From NCBI GenBank assembly GCA_017515765.1, contig JAFWFF010000015.1:1-7001 (forward strand): DNA of 7,001 nucleotides. The letters run 5' to 3'. A model generated the notes under the pieces. The model searched no databases, was not told where the DNA came from, and worked only from the letters and a program-made list of their open reading frames with translations. Shown here piece by piece: positions 1 through 6,535 of this stretch. Made by a program: the position numbers and the translations under genes. The stretch is from Bacillota bacterium. Its GTDB lineage: Bacteria > Bacillota > Clostridia > Peptostreptococcales > Anaerovoracaceae. Position 1 is the stretch's first letter. Every line of letters starts with the position of its first letter.

Positions 1-1432
1 CGCTTATGCCCTCAGCAGGGTACACGTTCGTCACGACCGGCTCGCCCTTAGTTATGGTCCCGGTCTTATCCAGGCAGACAATGTCCGCTTTCCCTGTCTC
101 CTCCAGTGACACCGCAGTCTTGAAGAGTATGCCATTCCTCGCGCCTACACCGTTTCCGACCATTATGGCGACAGGCGTCGCGAGTCCGAGAGCGCAGGGA
201 CAGCTTATCACGAGTACGGATATCCCCCTCGCGAGAGCAAATCCCGCGTCGCGGCCGACCAGGAGCCAGATAACGGTCGTCAGGATCGCTATACCGATGA
301 CGGCCGGAACGAATACTCCCGAGACCCTGTCGGCGATCTTGGCTATCGGGGCTTTGGTCGCAGCCGCGTCGCTTACCATTTTGATTATCTGCGCGAGGGT
401 CGTGTCTTCTCCTACGCGGGTCGCGCGGCATCTGATGAAGCCCGACCGGTTGGTCGTCGCCGCCGATACGCGGTCGCCGGCGGCTTTGTCCACCGGGATC
501 GACTCGCCCGTGAGAGCCGCTTCGTTCACGGCAGTCTCGCCGTCGATTATCACTCCGTCCACCGGGATGTTCTCGCCCGGCCTCACGACGAATACGTCTC
601 CCACCTCTACGTCATCCACGGGTATCTCGGTCTCCTGACCGCCCCGCTCCACCACGGCTGTCTTAGGCGACAGTTTCATCAAAGACTTCAACGCGTCGGT
701 GGTCTTGCCCTTCGACCTGGCCTCCAGCATCTTTCCGACCGTGATCAAAGTCAGGATCATCGCCGCGGACTCGAAGTAGAACTCGTTCATATAGGCCATC
801 TCGGCTTCGAGGTCGCCGCGCACGCCGGGTCCCGTCATGGCCAGAAGCGCGTAGACGCTCCAGCAGAAGGACGCCATCGAGCCCATCGCGACCAGGGTGT
901 CCATATTCGGCGATCTGTGGATCAGCCCTCTGAATCCGTTCACGAAGAACTTCTGGTTTATCACCATGACTACTCCTGCGAGCAGCATCTGGACGACGCC
1001 TATCGCAACGTGGTTGTGCTCGAAGAACGCCGGGAGCGGGAACCCGAACATCATATGCCCCATCGAGAAATACATGAGGACTATGAGGAAGCCTATCGAC
1101 GCGATCAGGCGCTTCTTCAGGACAGGAGTCTCATGGTCCGCAAGGGCCTCGGCCTCCGCGCTGTAGTCCACGCGCTTCGCACCGGCACTGCCAGAGCCTG
1201 CCCTTGCGCCCGCCCGGCCTGCATGTCCGGAAGCCTCCTTCAGCGACGCGCCGTAGCCCGCGTCGGTCACGGCTTTTATGATATCTGCGCTCGAGGCCGT
1301 CCCCTCGACTCCCATGGAGTTCGTGAGCAGCGAAACAGAGCAGGAGTCCACTCCGGGGACTTTGCTAACTGCCTTCTCGACCCTCGCCTGGCAGGCGGCG
1401 CAGCTCATTCCTGTTACGATATACTGCTCCAC
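1..1432 (-). CDS. copA: Copper-exporting P1B-type ATPase CopA (N-terminal 477 residues; 3' end beyond window)
   Basis: This is a Cu(I) efflux pump of the plasma membrane, driven by ATP. In order it shows one heavy-metal-associated domain at residues 1-70 with GMSCAAC (Cys11, Cys14), a Gly/Ala-rich linker at about 72-95, membrane spans near 109-129, 141-163, 177-199 and 216-236, an actuator domain with TGES at 308-311, spans near 372-392 and 402-424 with the metal-site CPC at 411-413, and the phosphorylation motif DKTGT with Asp455. The nucleotide-binding domain and last two spans lie outside the window, so about 60% of a usual 750-residue protein is present. The start is GTG at 1432: an in-frame TGA lies at 1442-1444, and AGG at 1440-1442 gives a 7-base spacing. 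It begins 4 bases after the csoR stop, so the two are co-transcribed and probably translationally coupled. The CPC motif plus the csoR neighbour favour copper over zinc or cadmium. Confidence 0.95.
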   Translation of the reverse strand, partial: MEQYIVTGMSCAACQARVEKAVSKVPGVDSCSVSLLTNSMGVEGTASSADIIKAVTDAGYGASLKEASGHAGRAGARAGSGSAGAKRVDYSAEAEALADHETPVLKKRLIASIGFLIVLMYFSMGHMMFGFPLPAFFEHNHVAIGVVQMLLAGVVMVINQKFFVNGFRGLIHRSPNMDTLVAMGSMASFCWSVYALLAMTGPGVRGDLEAEMAYMNEFYFESAAMILTLITVGKMLEARSKGKTTDALKSLMKLSPKTAVVERGGQETEIPVDDVEVGDVFVVRPGENIPVDGVIIDGETAVNEAALTGESIPVDKAAGDRVSAATTNRSGFIRCRATRVGEDTTLAQIIKMVSDAAATKAPIAKIADRVSGVFVPAVIGIAILTTVIWLLVGRDAGFALARGISVLVISCPCALGLATPVAIMVGNGVGARNGILFKTAVSLEETGKADIVCLDKTGTITKGEPVVTNVYPAEGIS

Positions 1433-1436
1433 ACCG

Positions 1437-1742
1437 CTACCTCATCAGCTTCCCGAGGGTGTTCACGAGTTCTTCGACGACCTCGTCGTTACCCTCTTTG
1501 ATATCGTTAAGGACGCAGGTCCTGATGTGGTTGGTGAGCAAGACCTTGTTGAAGCTATTCAGGGCAGCCGAAGCCGCAGAAGCCTGTGTAAGGATATCCG
1601 GGCAGTAGGCGCCTCGCTCGACCATAGCCTTGATGCCCCTGATCTGGCCCTCTATGCGGCTCAGCCTGTTCATCAGGTCCTTATATTCATCTTCGCCGCG
1701 CTCCTTGGTGCGGGCGCAGTGTTCACACGTCTTTTCAGTCAT
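1437..1742 (-). CDS. csoR: Copper-sensing transcriptional repressor CsoR
   Basis: This is a 101-residue DUF156/CsoR-family all-helical repressor that releases DNA when it binds Cu(I). The copper ligands are visible as Cys47, His72 and Cys76, with the same 25- and 4-residue spacings as the characterised Mycobacterium tuberculosis protein, and Tyr46 precedes the first Cys (AYC). The RIEGQIRGIK stretch in helix 1 is typical of the family. An extra N-terminal CEHC (Cys6, Cys9) is present, as in some other clostridial members. The ATG at 1742 is chosen because GGAGG lies 7 bases upstream (1750-1754). A 13-residue longer frame opening with GTG at 1781 would start at or before the predicted transcription start, directly behind the -10 box, so it is rejected. 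It is the first gene of a csoR-copA operon and is predicted to repress itself through the palindrome in its promoter. Related families (RcnR, FrmR, CstR) use different ligand sets. Confidence 0.95.
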   Translation of the reverse strand: MTEKTCEHCARTKERGEDEYKDLMNRLSRIEGQIRGIKAMVERGAYCPDILTQASAASAALNSFNKVLLTNHIRTCVLNDIKEGNDEVVEELVNTLGKLMR

Positions 1743-1783
1743 CGTTCTTCCTCCGGTATGCGCGGCTAACTGCCGCATCACAG

Positions 1784-1812
1784 ATTATATACCCCCTCGG
1801 GGTATATGTCAA
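1784..1812 (-). promoter_or_regulatory. csoR-copA promoter
   Basis: Both hexamers match the sigma-A consensus exactly on the minus strand: -35 TTGACA at 1812-1807 and -10 TATAAT at 1789-1784, with a 17-base spacer. Transcription should start near 1777-1778, giving a leader of about 35 bases before the csoR ATG. Such a strong promoter fits a gene pair that is normally held off by a repressor bound across it. Confidence 0.9.
1787..1807. promoter_or_regulatory. Predicted CsoR operator (copper-responsive)
   Basis: A perfect inverted repeat has 9-base arms (ATATACCCC at 1787-1795 and GGGGTATAT at 1799-1807) around a 3-base centre CTC. A-T-rich flanks with a C-run/G-run core is the arrangement known for CsoR operators. 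It fills the promoter spacer and overlaps parts of both the -10 and -35 boxes, so bound repressor would exclude RNA polymerase. Assignment to CsoR is inferred from position and form. Confidence 0.88.
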
Positions 1813-1817
1813 ACAAC

Positions 1818-1848
1818 AAAAAAAGCGGGCGCCGTGTGGGCACCCGCT
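1818..1848 (-). terminator. Intrinsic terminator after the aminopeptidase gene
   Basis: On the minus strand AGCGGGTGCC (1848-1839) pairs with GGCGCCCGCT (1833-1824) around the loop CACAC, a 10-bp stem with one G-T wobble. It is followed by a run of seven T (1824-1818). It starts about 17 bases after the aminopeptidase stop codon and ends 5 bases before the -35 box of csoR, so it insulates the copper operon from upstream read-through. Confidence 0.9.
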
Positions 1849-1864
1849 CGCTTCGCTTTGCTCC

Positions 1865-3325
1865 TTACTGCTTCGGGGAGATCCGCTCCTCCATCTCCTT
1901 CATGAGGAAGTAGATGCAGCCTCTGACTCCGGCGCCGCTCGCTCCGGCGGGGTTGTATCCCCAGTCGGAGCCCACGTAGGCGGGCCCGGCGATGTCCAGA
2001 TGCAGCCATTTGTCCTTGTACTCGTCTTTGATGAACCTGTCCAGGAAGAGGCCCGCCGTGACCGCGCCGCCCATGCTTCCGGGAGCTGAGTTCTTCACGT
2101 CCGCGATCTGCGACTCCAAGATCTTCTCGAGATGCGGGTTGAACTCAAGGATGGTATAGAGCTCGCCGCTCGTCTGGGCTTTCGTCTTGAATTCCATCTG
2201 GAGATCGTAGTTGTTTCCGATGACTCCGCTGGTATAGTCGCCCAGTCCGACCACGCAGGCGCCGGTAAGCGTCGCCATGTCGATGATGAGGTCAGGTTTT
2301 ACGTGATCCTGCGCCCATGACAGGCAGTCTGCGAGGACGAGGCGTCCTTCCGCGTCGGTGTTGGTGACTTCGATAGTCACTCCGGAACGCGACACTATCA
2401 CGTCATCGGGCTTGTAGCCTTTGCTTCCGACACAGTTCTCGGTCATTCCGAGCACGCTGTCGATCTCGAACGGCAGCTCGAGCTCAGCGGCGGCTTTTAT
2501 GATGCCCAGCGCTGCTGCCGCTCCGCTCTTGTCGGATTTCATGGTATACATATGAGCCGTAGGCTTGAGGGAGAGTCCGCCGGAATCGTAGGTCAGGCCC
2601 TTTCCGACGAAGCAGATCCTGCCGTAGCTCTCGCCCGTCGGCACATACGAAAGGTGGATCAGCCTCGGCTCGTAGGGGCTCGCCTGGTTGACCGCGAGGA
2701 AAGCGTTCATGTTCTCGCTCTCCAGATAGGCCTTGTCATACACCTCGCAGGTCACCGTGCCGTAATAGCCGGCCATGTCCTCGGCGTCCTCAGCCATTTT
2801 GAGCGGAGTGTACTCCTGCGGTATCTCGTTTACGATGTCGCGGACGAAATTGGTCGCCCCGGCGATGATGCGTCCCTTAAGGATCGCTTCCTCGGCCGCC
2901 TCGAGCGTGATGCCCGACACACTGACCACGACGCGCTCGATATATGTCTTCTGCGGCTCGCTCTTATATTTATCAAAGCTGTAAGCGGAAAGCTCGAAGC
3001 CTTCCGCGATGGCGGAGAGCTGTTCCTCGAGCTCGCCCGGCTCGGACGCGGAGAACTTCGGCAGCCTGATGCTGTCGATCTTATGCCCCGCGAGGGCTTT
3101 GACGGTCTTGGCTATCGCGAGCCTCAGAGTCTCGGGCTTGTCGTCTTTGATGCTGACGTAGATGCGCTTGACCGTCGGAAGGTCGCAGACCGAACCCTTC
3201 TTGAAACCGCAAAGGTTCAGCGTGGAATGATCCGGCGTCATGCTTATGTCGTCGTTCAGCACGAATCTGAGTTCATAATCGCTGGAAACATCCATCGGTT
3301 CCCGGTCGATGACTTTAAATCTCAT
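1865..3325 (-). CDS. pepA: M17-family leucyl aminopeptidase (cytosol aminopeptidase)
   Basis: This 486-residue cytosolic metallo-exopeptidase removes N-terminal residues such as leucine from peptides, using two divalent metal ions. The N-terminal part (about 1-150) is poorly conserved, as usual for M17; the catalytic domain follows. Metal ligands are placed by motif at Lys242 and Asp247 (GKGLTYDSGG), Asp265 (SDKSG), and Asp324 and Glu326 in the family signature NTDAEGRL (322-329). Catalytic Lys254 and Arg328 are present. All spacings equal those of E. coli PepA (Lys270, Asp275, Lys282, Asp293, Asp352, Glu354, Arg356), so it should be active. The HLDIAGPAY stretch near 442-450 is also typical. 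The start is ATG at 3325 with AGGAGG at 3335-3330, a short 4-base spacing. It lies 40 bases after eno with no obvious promoter between, so it is probably co-transcribed, and it ends before a strong terminator. The symbol follows the family; the substrate range is unknown. Confidence 0.93.
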   Translation of the reverse strand: MRFKVIDREPMDVSSDYELRFVLNDDISMTPDHSTLNLCGFKKGSVCDLPTVKRIYVSIKDDKPETLRLAIAKTVKALAGHKIDSIRLPKFSASEPGELEEQLSAIAEGFELSAYSFDKYKSEPQKTYIERVVVSVSGITLEAAEEAILKGRIIAGATNFVRDIVNEIPQEYTPLKMAEDAEDMAGYYGTVTCEVYDKAYLESENMNAFLAVNQASPYEPRLIHLSYVPTGESYGRICFVGKGLTYDSGGLSLKPTAHMYTMKSDKSGAAAALGIIKAAAELELPFEIDSVLGMTENCVGSKGYKPDDVIVSRSGVTIEVTNTDAEGRLVLADCLSWAQDHVKPDLIIDMATLTGACVVGLGDYTSGVIGNNYDLQMEFKTKAQTSGELYTILEFNPHLEKILESQIADVKNSAPGSMGGAVTAGLFLDRFIKDEYKDKWLHLDIAGPAYVGSDWGYNPAGASGAGVRGCIYFLMKEMEERISPKQ

Positions 3326-3365
3326 TGTTCCTCCTTTCGCGCGAAGATGCTCCGCGGACGGCCGT

Positions 3366-4661
3366 TCAGCGTTTCTGGTTGAAGGCCCTGAGTCCTGCGT
3401 AGTTCGCGCACTCGTCCAGTTCCTCTTCTATTCTGAGGAGCTGATTGTATTTGGCCACTCTCTCGGATCTTCCGGGAGCTCCGGTCTTGATCTGTCCGGT
3501 GTTCAGCGCTACCGCGAGATCGGCGATGGTGGTATCCTCAGTCTCGCCCGAGCGGTGCGATACGACTGTGGTGTAGCCGGCTTTTTTGGCCATCTTGATC
3601 GCTTCGATGGTCTCGGAAACGGTTCCGATCTGGTTGAGCTTGATCAGGATGGAGTTGGCGCAGCCGAGCTCTATGCCCTTGGCAAGCCTCTTGGTATTGG
3701 TAACAAAGAGGTCGTCTCCGACGAGCTGGATCCTGTCGCCGAGTTCGTCGGTCATGAGCTTCCAGCCTTCCCAGTCCTCTTCGTCGAGGCCGTCCTCGAT
3801 GGAGATGATCGGGTATTTGTCAACGAGGGATTTCCAGTGCTCCACGAGGGTCGCGGAAGTGAATCTGCGTCCGCTCTTGGGCTGCAGGTATTCACCCTTC
3901 TTCTCGCCCTTCCACTCGCTCGCTGCGGCGTCCATGGCGAGGAGGAAGTCCTTGCCGGGTTCGTAGCCGGTGGCTTTGATCGCTTTGATTATGTAGTCGA
4001 GAGTCTCCTCATCGCTGGAGAGGTTCGGGGCATAGCCGCCCTCGTCGCCGACGCCCGTCGAGAAACCTTCGGACTTCAGGATGCTTCCGAGCTTGTGATA
4101 TACCTCGGCGCACATTCTGAGAGCTTCTCTGAATGTGGGAGCGCCGACCGGCATGATCATGAATTCCTGGGTGTCGACCGTGTTGCCGGCGTGCGCGCCG
4201 CCGTTCAGGATGTTCATCATGGGTACCGGGAGAGTCGTGGAACCGATGCCGCCGATGAATCTGAACAGGGAGAGCCCCAGTGATTCCGCGGCAGCTATCG
4301 CGCAGGCGATGGAGACCGCCAGGATCGCGTTGGCTCCGAACTTGGATTTATCCTCGGTGCCGTCTTCCTGTATCATAGCTCTGTCGATCGCGTAGATGTC
4401 AGACGCGTCCATCCCGCAGAGCAGTTCGTCTATCTCGTTGTTCACATAGTCGACGGCCTTCAGGACGCCCTTGCCGCCGTAGCGGGACTTGTCCCCGTCC
4501 CTCAGCTCCAGAGCCTCGAATTCGCCGGTGGACGCTCCGCTCGGAGCAGTTCCTCTTCCGACGGTACCGTCCTCAAGATACACTTCCGCTTCCACCGTGG
4601 GATTGCCGCGGGAGTCCATGATCTCTCTTCCTATAACCTGCACGATCTCAAGATAAGGCAT
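3366..4661 (-). CDS. eno: Enolase (phosphopyruvate hydratase)
   Basis: Enolase converts 2-phosphoglycerate to phosphoenolpyruvate in glycolysis and acts in reverse in gluconeogenesis; it is cytosolic and Mg2+-dependent. The 431 residues match the usual length of about 430. Visible signatures are REIMDSRGNPTVE near residue 12, SGASTGEFEALELRDGD near 41, NGGAHAGN with His157, Glu167, the general acid Glu208 in DEGGYAPN, Mg ligands Asp243, Glu289 and Asp316/317 (GDDLFVTN), the catalytic base Lys341 in LIKLNQIGT, SHRSGETED at 368-376 and Lys392. The start is ATG at 4661, giving MPYLEI, with AAAGGA 7 bases upstream (4674-4669). The frame is open for 35 further codons upstream, but that extension would begin inside the promoter and does not resemble enolase. 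It is transcribed from its own promoter and likely shares the transcript with pepA. No key residue is missing. Confidence 0.98.
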   Translation of the reverse strand: MPYLEIVQVIGREIMDSRGNPTVEAEVYLEDGTVGRGTAPSGASTGEFEALELRDGDKSRYGGKGVLKAVDYVNNEIDELLCGMDASDIYAIDRAMIQEDGTEDKSKFGANAILAVSIACAIAAAESLGLSLFRFIGGIGSTTLPVPMMNILNGGAHAGNTVDTQEFMIMPVGAPTFREALRMCAEVYHKLGSILKSEGFSTGVGDEGGYAPNLSSDEETLDYIIKAIKATGYEPGKDFLLAMDAAASEWKGEKKGEYLQPKSGRRFTSATLVEHWKSLVDKYPIISIEDGLDEEDWEGWKLMTDELGDRIQLVGDDLFVTNTKRLAKGIELGCANSILIKLNQIGTVSETIEAIKMAKKAGYTTVVSHRSGETEDTTIADLAVALNTGQIKTGAPGRSERVAKYNQLLRIEEELDECANYAGLRAFNQKR

Positions 4662-4693
4662 AATTCTTTCCTTTCCCCGTAACGGTCTCTTCT

Positions 4694-4710
4694 GCAGCGC
4701 GCGCAGCGCG
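4694..4710. repeat. Short GC repeat in the eno leader
   Basis: GCAGCGCG occurs twice (4694-4701 and 4703-4710) with one base between, forming an alternating G/C block in the otherwise A/T-rich eno leader. In the transcript it can form a small GCGC-type hairpin between the start of transcription and the ribosome binding site. No known riboswitch or leader motif is recognised. Confidence 0.4.
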
Positions 4711-4733
4711 TAAAAACGAATATCAACTGTTTT

Positions 4734-4762
4734 ATTATAGCATCTTTCCCGCCGCGCTTCAA
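4734..4762 (-). promoter_or_regulatory. eno promoter
   Basis: On the minus strand there is a perfect -10 TATAAT at 4739-4734 and, exactly 17 bases upstream, a -35 TTGAAG at 4762-4757 (four of six bases match TTGACA). Transcription would begin near 4727, leaving a leader of about 65 bases before the eno ATG. This marks the start of the eno-pepA unit and separates it from the membrane-protein cluster upstream. Confidence 0.78.
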
Positions 4763-4778
4763 TCAAATGCGAGGCATC

Positions 4779-4801
4779 AAAAAGCCGCGCCGGAAAAGCG
4801 C
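4779..4801 (-). terminator. Possible weak terminator after the membrane-protein cluster
   Basis: About 24 bases after the stop of the 140-residue membrane-protein gene, GCGC at 4801-4798 can pair with GCGC at 4790-4787 around a 7-base loop, followed by GGC and a run of five T (4783-4779). The stem is only 4 bp, so this is a weak candidate. The position, before the eno promoter, is where a terminator is expected. Read-through into eno is possible. Confidence 0.25.
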
Positions 4802-4824
4802 ATCTTCAGCATGTCCGGAGCCGT

Positions 4825-5247
4825 TCAGCGTGCTGAAATCAGCGCTCCGAGGCCGTATGAGGCAATGTTCAGGATCAAAGAGAGGATAAGAGTGGCGGTC
4901 TCCCTGCCGGGCTGACCCGCCGCGCGGGCGAAGATGAGACGGCCGGTATCGAGCATATCCGGTCTGGAAAAGTACAGCCTCCACTCCGAGATGAGGACGG
5001 CGATCTCGATTGGGATGGCAGCGAACGCTGCCGCTTTGCTCCCCGCTGTGAAGCTGACTGCGAAAAAGAACAGGACGGCCGCGGGGTTGGTCATAAGGTT
5101 GGCCAGAAAGACGAGCAGCATCCCCTTGCGGTTCCTGACTCCGAGGATCAGGGCAAGAGTAAGCTCGATCGCTTCCGTGAGCAGAAATGACTTTGCCAGA
5201 CCGGCAAGGACGGTCATTATCAAAAGCTTTGACGCGGCGTCACTCAT
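4825..5247 (-). CDS. Multi-span membrane protein of unknown function (140 residues)
   Basis: I do not recognise a named function. The protein is very hydrophobic, with about four membrane segments near residues 10-36, 42-66, 73-93 and 115-137. The segment ANLMTNPAAV (49-58) and an acidic EIAVLISEW stretch (81-89) resemble a family of small uncharacterised membrane proteins of Clostridia that share an LxTNP motif and a glutamate in the next span; this is from memory of the family pattern, not a search. There is no signal peptide and no catalytic motif. The ATG at 5247 overlaps the end of the upstream transporter gene by 8 bases, with AGGGGG about 10 bases ahead, so translation is likely coupled. 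It is the last gene of the cluster. The acidic residue in a span and the transporter next door make an accessory role in transport thinkable, but nothing proves it. Confidence 0.82.
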   Translation of the reverse strand: MSDAASKLLIMTVLAGLAKSFLLTEAIELTLALILGVRNRKGMLLVFLANLMTNPAAVLFFFAVSFTAGSKAAAFAAIPIEIAVLISEWRLYFSRPDMLDTGRLIFARAAGQPGRETATLILSLILNIASYGLGALISAR

Positions 5248-6382
5248 GGTCCCGCTTCCCCCTGAGAGGCGCTATCCCTCCGAGGATCGCGGCGAGCGAC
5301 AGCGCTGTGAGAACGATAAGAAGCCACGAGGGCGGCGATACAAGAGACGCCGGCATACCGATCGTCGACGGGACCGTTCCTATGAACAGGGCGAACGTGG
5401 TGATCCCGAAAGCCGTCCCGTACAGTTCCCTTCCCATCATCCGCGCCAGAGCCGTGAGGGTGATAGGCATGGTCATATTGAAAAGGAACACGCCGATGAT
5501 GCCGCAGGCTGCGGACGACGGAGCGAACAAAAACAGCACCGCTGCGAGAGCGAGGCTCACCGCCGAGCTTTTGCCCCAGCCGATGCGGTCGCCTACCACC
5601 CCGCCTGCCATCTTGCCGCATACTACGCCTATGGTGAACAGAAGCCCGGGCAGAAGAGCCGCCTTCCAGCCCCATGCCATGAGGTAGCCGCAGTAGGACC
5701 TGAAGAGCACGGTCAGGAACAGAAGAGCTCCGCAGACCGCAGCGGTCCTTGCGGGAACGTCCGCCTGCCCATCTTCCAAATGCCCGCCTTCCTGCTCTTC
5801 GCTTCTGCCGAGCGAGGCTATGGCGTACGCGCACATCATCATGAGCACGACTCCGGCTGCGGTACCGACCGCCGAAACGCCGGGAAGGCCCGCGAGCTTT
5901 CTCGCGAGATACACTCCGAAGGCCCCGGTCGCCACGAATATCCCTGGCCTCTCCGCCCTGCCGCCGCTCTGGTTAAGGGTGTCGACCCCGCCGCCAACGT
6001 GGAAGCAGGAGTTCCCTATGCCCGCGACGATCCCGGTCAGCACCGGCGCCTGGGTGAACCGCGCTATCAAAAAAGCCAGTGACACGAGCGCGCATCCGAA
6101 CGCTGCCAGTTCACGAGGCTTTTTGCTGACGTCGCAGATCGCTCCCACGGGGAGCTGCACAGCGAACGCGAAGAAATTGTAGGTAAGGACGCAGAGCGCC
6201 CAGGGCGCTTTGTTCAGGCTCTGCGGAAAGGCGATAGCGGACATCAGAAAGATGCAGGCAAGGTCCACCGCGAAATGCGCCGCGCTGAACACGAGAAGCC
6301 TGCGGTCAGGGGAAGCCTGGCCGGCCGCTATCGGGCGGGCTTCGGAGCCCGCGTTCTTTGGCAGGGGACTTAGGGGAAACAT
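5240..6382 (-). CDS. Major facilitator superfamily transporter, Fsr-like
   Basis: This 380-residue polytopic inner-membrane protein has about 11-12 hydrophobic spans in two halves, split by a charged, Glu-rich loop at about 192-212 (SEEQEGGHLEDGQ). HFAVD at 36-40 in span 1, FHVGGG at 127-132 followed by an SGGRA segment, and GGVVGDRIG at 260-268 (an MFS motif A variant at the start of the second half) recall the fosmidomycin-resistance (Fsr) branch of drug-efflux MFS proteins. It probably exports a small molecule in exchange for protons; the substrate cannot be read from sequence. The N-terminal 28 residues before span 1 are hydrophilic and Pro/Ala-rich. The start at ATG 6382 is the only ATG before span 1. 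Its nearest purine run AGGAG ends just 1 base ahead, unusually close, so translation may depend on ribosomes finishing the 48-residue gene 6 bases upstream. Confidence 0.87.
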   Translation of the reverse strand: MFPLSPLPKNAGSEARPIAAGQASPDRRLLVFSAAHFAVDLACIFLMSAIAFPQSLNKAPWALCVLTYNFFAFAVQLPVGAICDVSKKPRELAAFGCALVSLAFLIARFTQAPVLTGIVAGIGNSCFHVGGGVDTLNQSGGRAERPGIFVATGAFGVYLARKLAGLPGVSAVGTAAGVVLMMMCAYAIASLGRSEEQEGGHLEDGQADVPARTAAVCGALLFLTVLFRSYCGYLMAWGWKAALLPGLLFTIGVVCGKMAGGVVGDRIGWGKSSAVSLALAAVLFLFAPSSAACGIIGVFLFNMTMPITLTALARMMGRELYGTAFGITTFALFIGTVPSTIGMPASLVSPPSWLLIVLTALSLAAILGGIAPLRGKRDHE

Positions 6383-6388
6383 ACTCCT

Positions 6389-6535
6389 CTATTTCTTCCT
6401 GCGCTTTATGATTACCGCGGCAACTACCGCGACGACAATAAGCGCCGCGATCACGATCACGGGCATATACTGGCCGATGATCTCAGCAGGGCCTGGCGGA
6501 AGAGCGTCGATCAGTCTCGTTCCAATGATGCTCAT
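6389..6535 (-). CDS. 48-residue single-span membrane protein, relative of the preceding gene product
   Basis: This small gene gives a 48-residue protein with a short N-terminal part, LPPGPAEIIG at 12-21, one membrane span at about 25-43 and the tail KRRKK. The positive tail predicts a cytoplasmic C terminus and an outside N terminus. It matches the 64-residue protein encoded just upstream from the LPxxPxE motif to the identical IIKRRKK end, but has no signal peptide, so it looks like a tandem duplicate that lost or never had that part. Its ATG shares one base with the upstream stop (TAATG), and GGAGG (6548-6544), 8 bases ahead, lies within the tail codons of the upstream gene. The excellent ribosome site, the coupling and the conserved tail argue that it is real despite its size. 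Its function is unknown; anchoring or partnering with an envelope protein is possible. Confidence 0.82.
   Translation of the reverse strand: MSIIGTRLIDALPPGPAEIIGQYMPVIVIAALIVVAVVAAVIIKRRKK

Noticed and set aside
6..638. Plus-strand open frame of about 210 codons
   Set aside because: Antisense to copA, whose motifs on the minus strand are unambiguous; Ser/Thr/Pro-rich composition is typical of a shadow frame.
72..1432. Other metal specificity for the P-type ATPase (zinc/cadmium or potassium type)
   Set aside because: The CPC motif, single GMSCAAC domain and direct linkage to a CsoR with Cys-His-Cys ligands indicate Cu(I); the last two spans, which would confirm it, are outside the window.
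1743..1781. 13-residue N-terminal extension of CsoR from a GTG
   Set aside because: It begins at about the predicted transcription start with no ribosome site, whereas ATG 1742 follows GGAGG at 7 bases.
2552..3382. Plus-strand open frame of about 276 codons
   Set aside because: Antisense shadow of the aminopeptidase, with low-complexity charged composition and no family resemblance.
3309..4283. Long plus-strand open frame of about 324 codons
   Set aside because: It is entirely opposite eno and the start of pepA, both certain genes; no ribosome site or recognisable domain.
4662..4766. 35-residue N-terminal extension of enolase
   Set aside because: It would start upstream of the -10 box, is unlike any enolase N terminus, and ATG 4661 has a ribosome site and yields the standard length.
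4808..4838. Inverted repeat TCAGCA/TGCTGA around the stop of the 140-residue gene, considered as a terminator
   Set aside because: The arms are 6 bases with a 19-base loop and no T-run follows directly; likely chance.
4934..6082. Long open frame on the plus strand, about 380 codons
   Set aside because: It lies opposite the MFS and 140-residue genes, its product is dominated by Arg, His, Gly and Pro without any domain, and such antisense frames are common in GC-rich genes.
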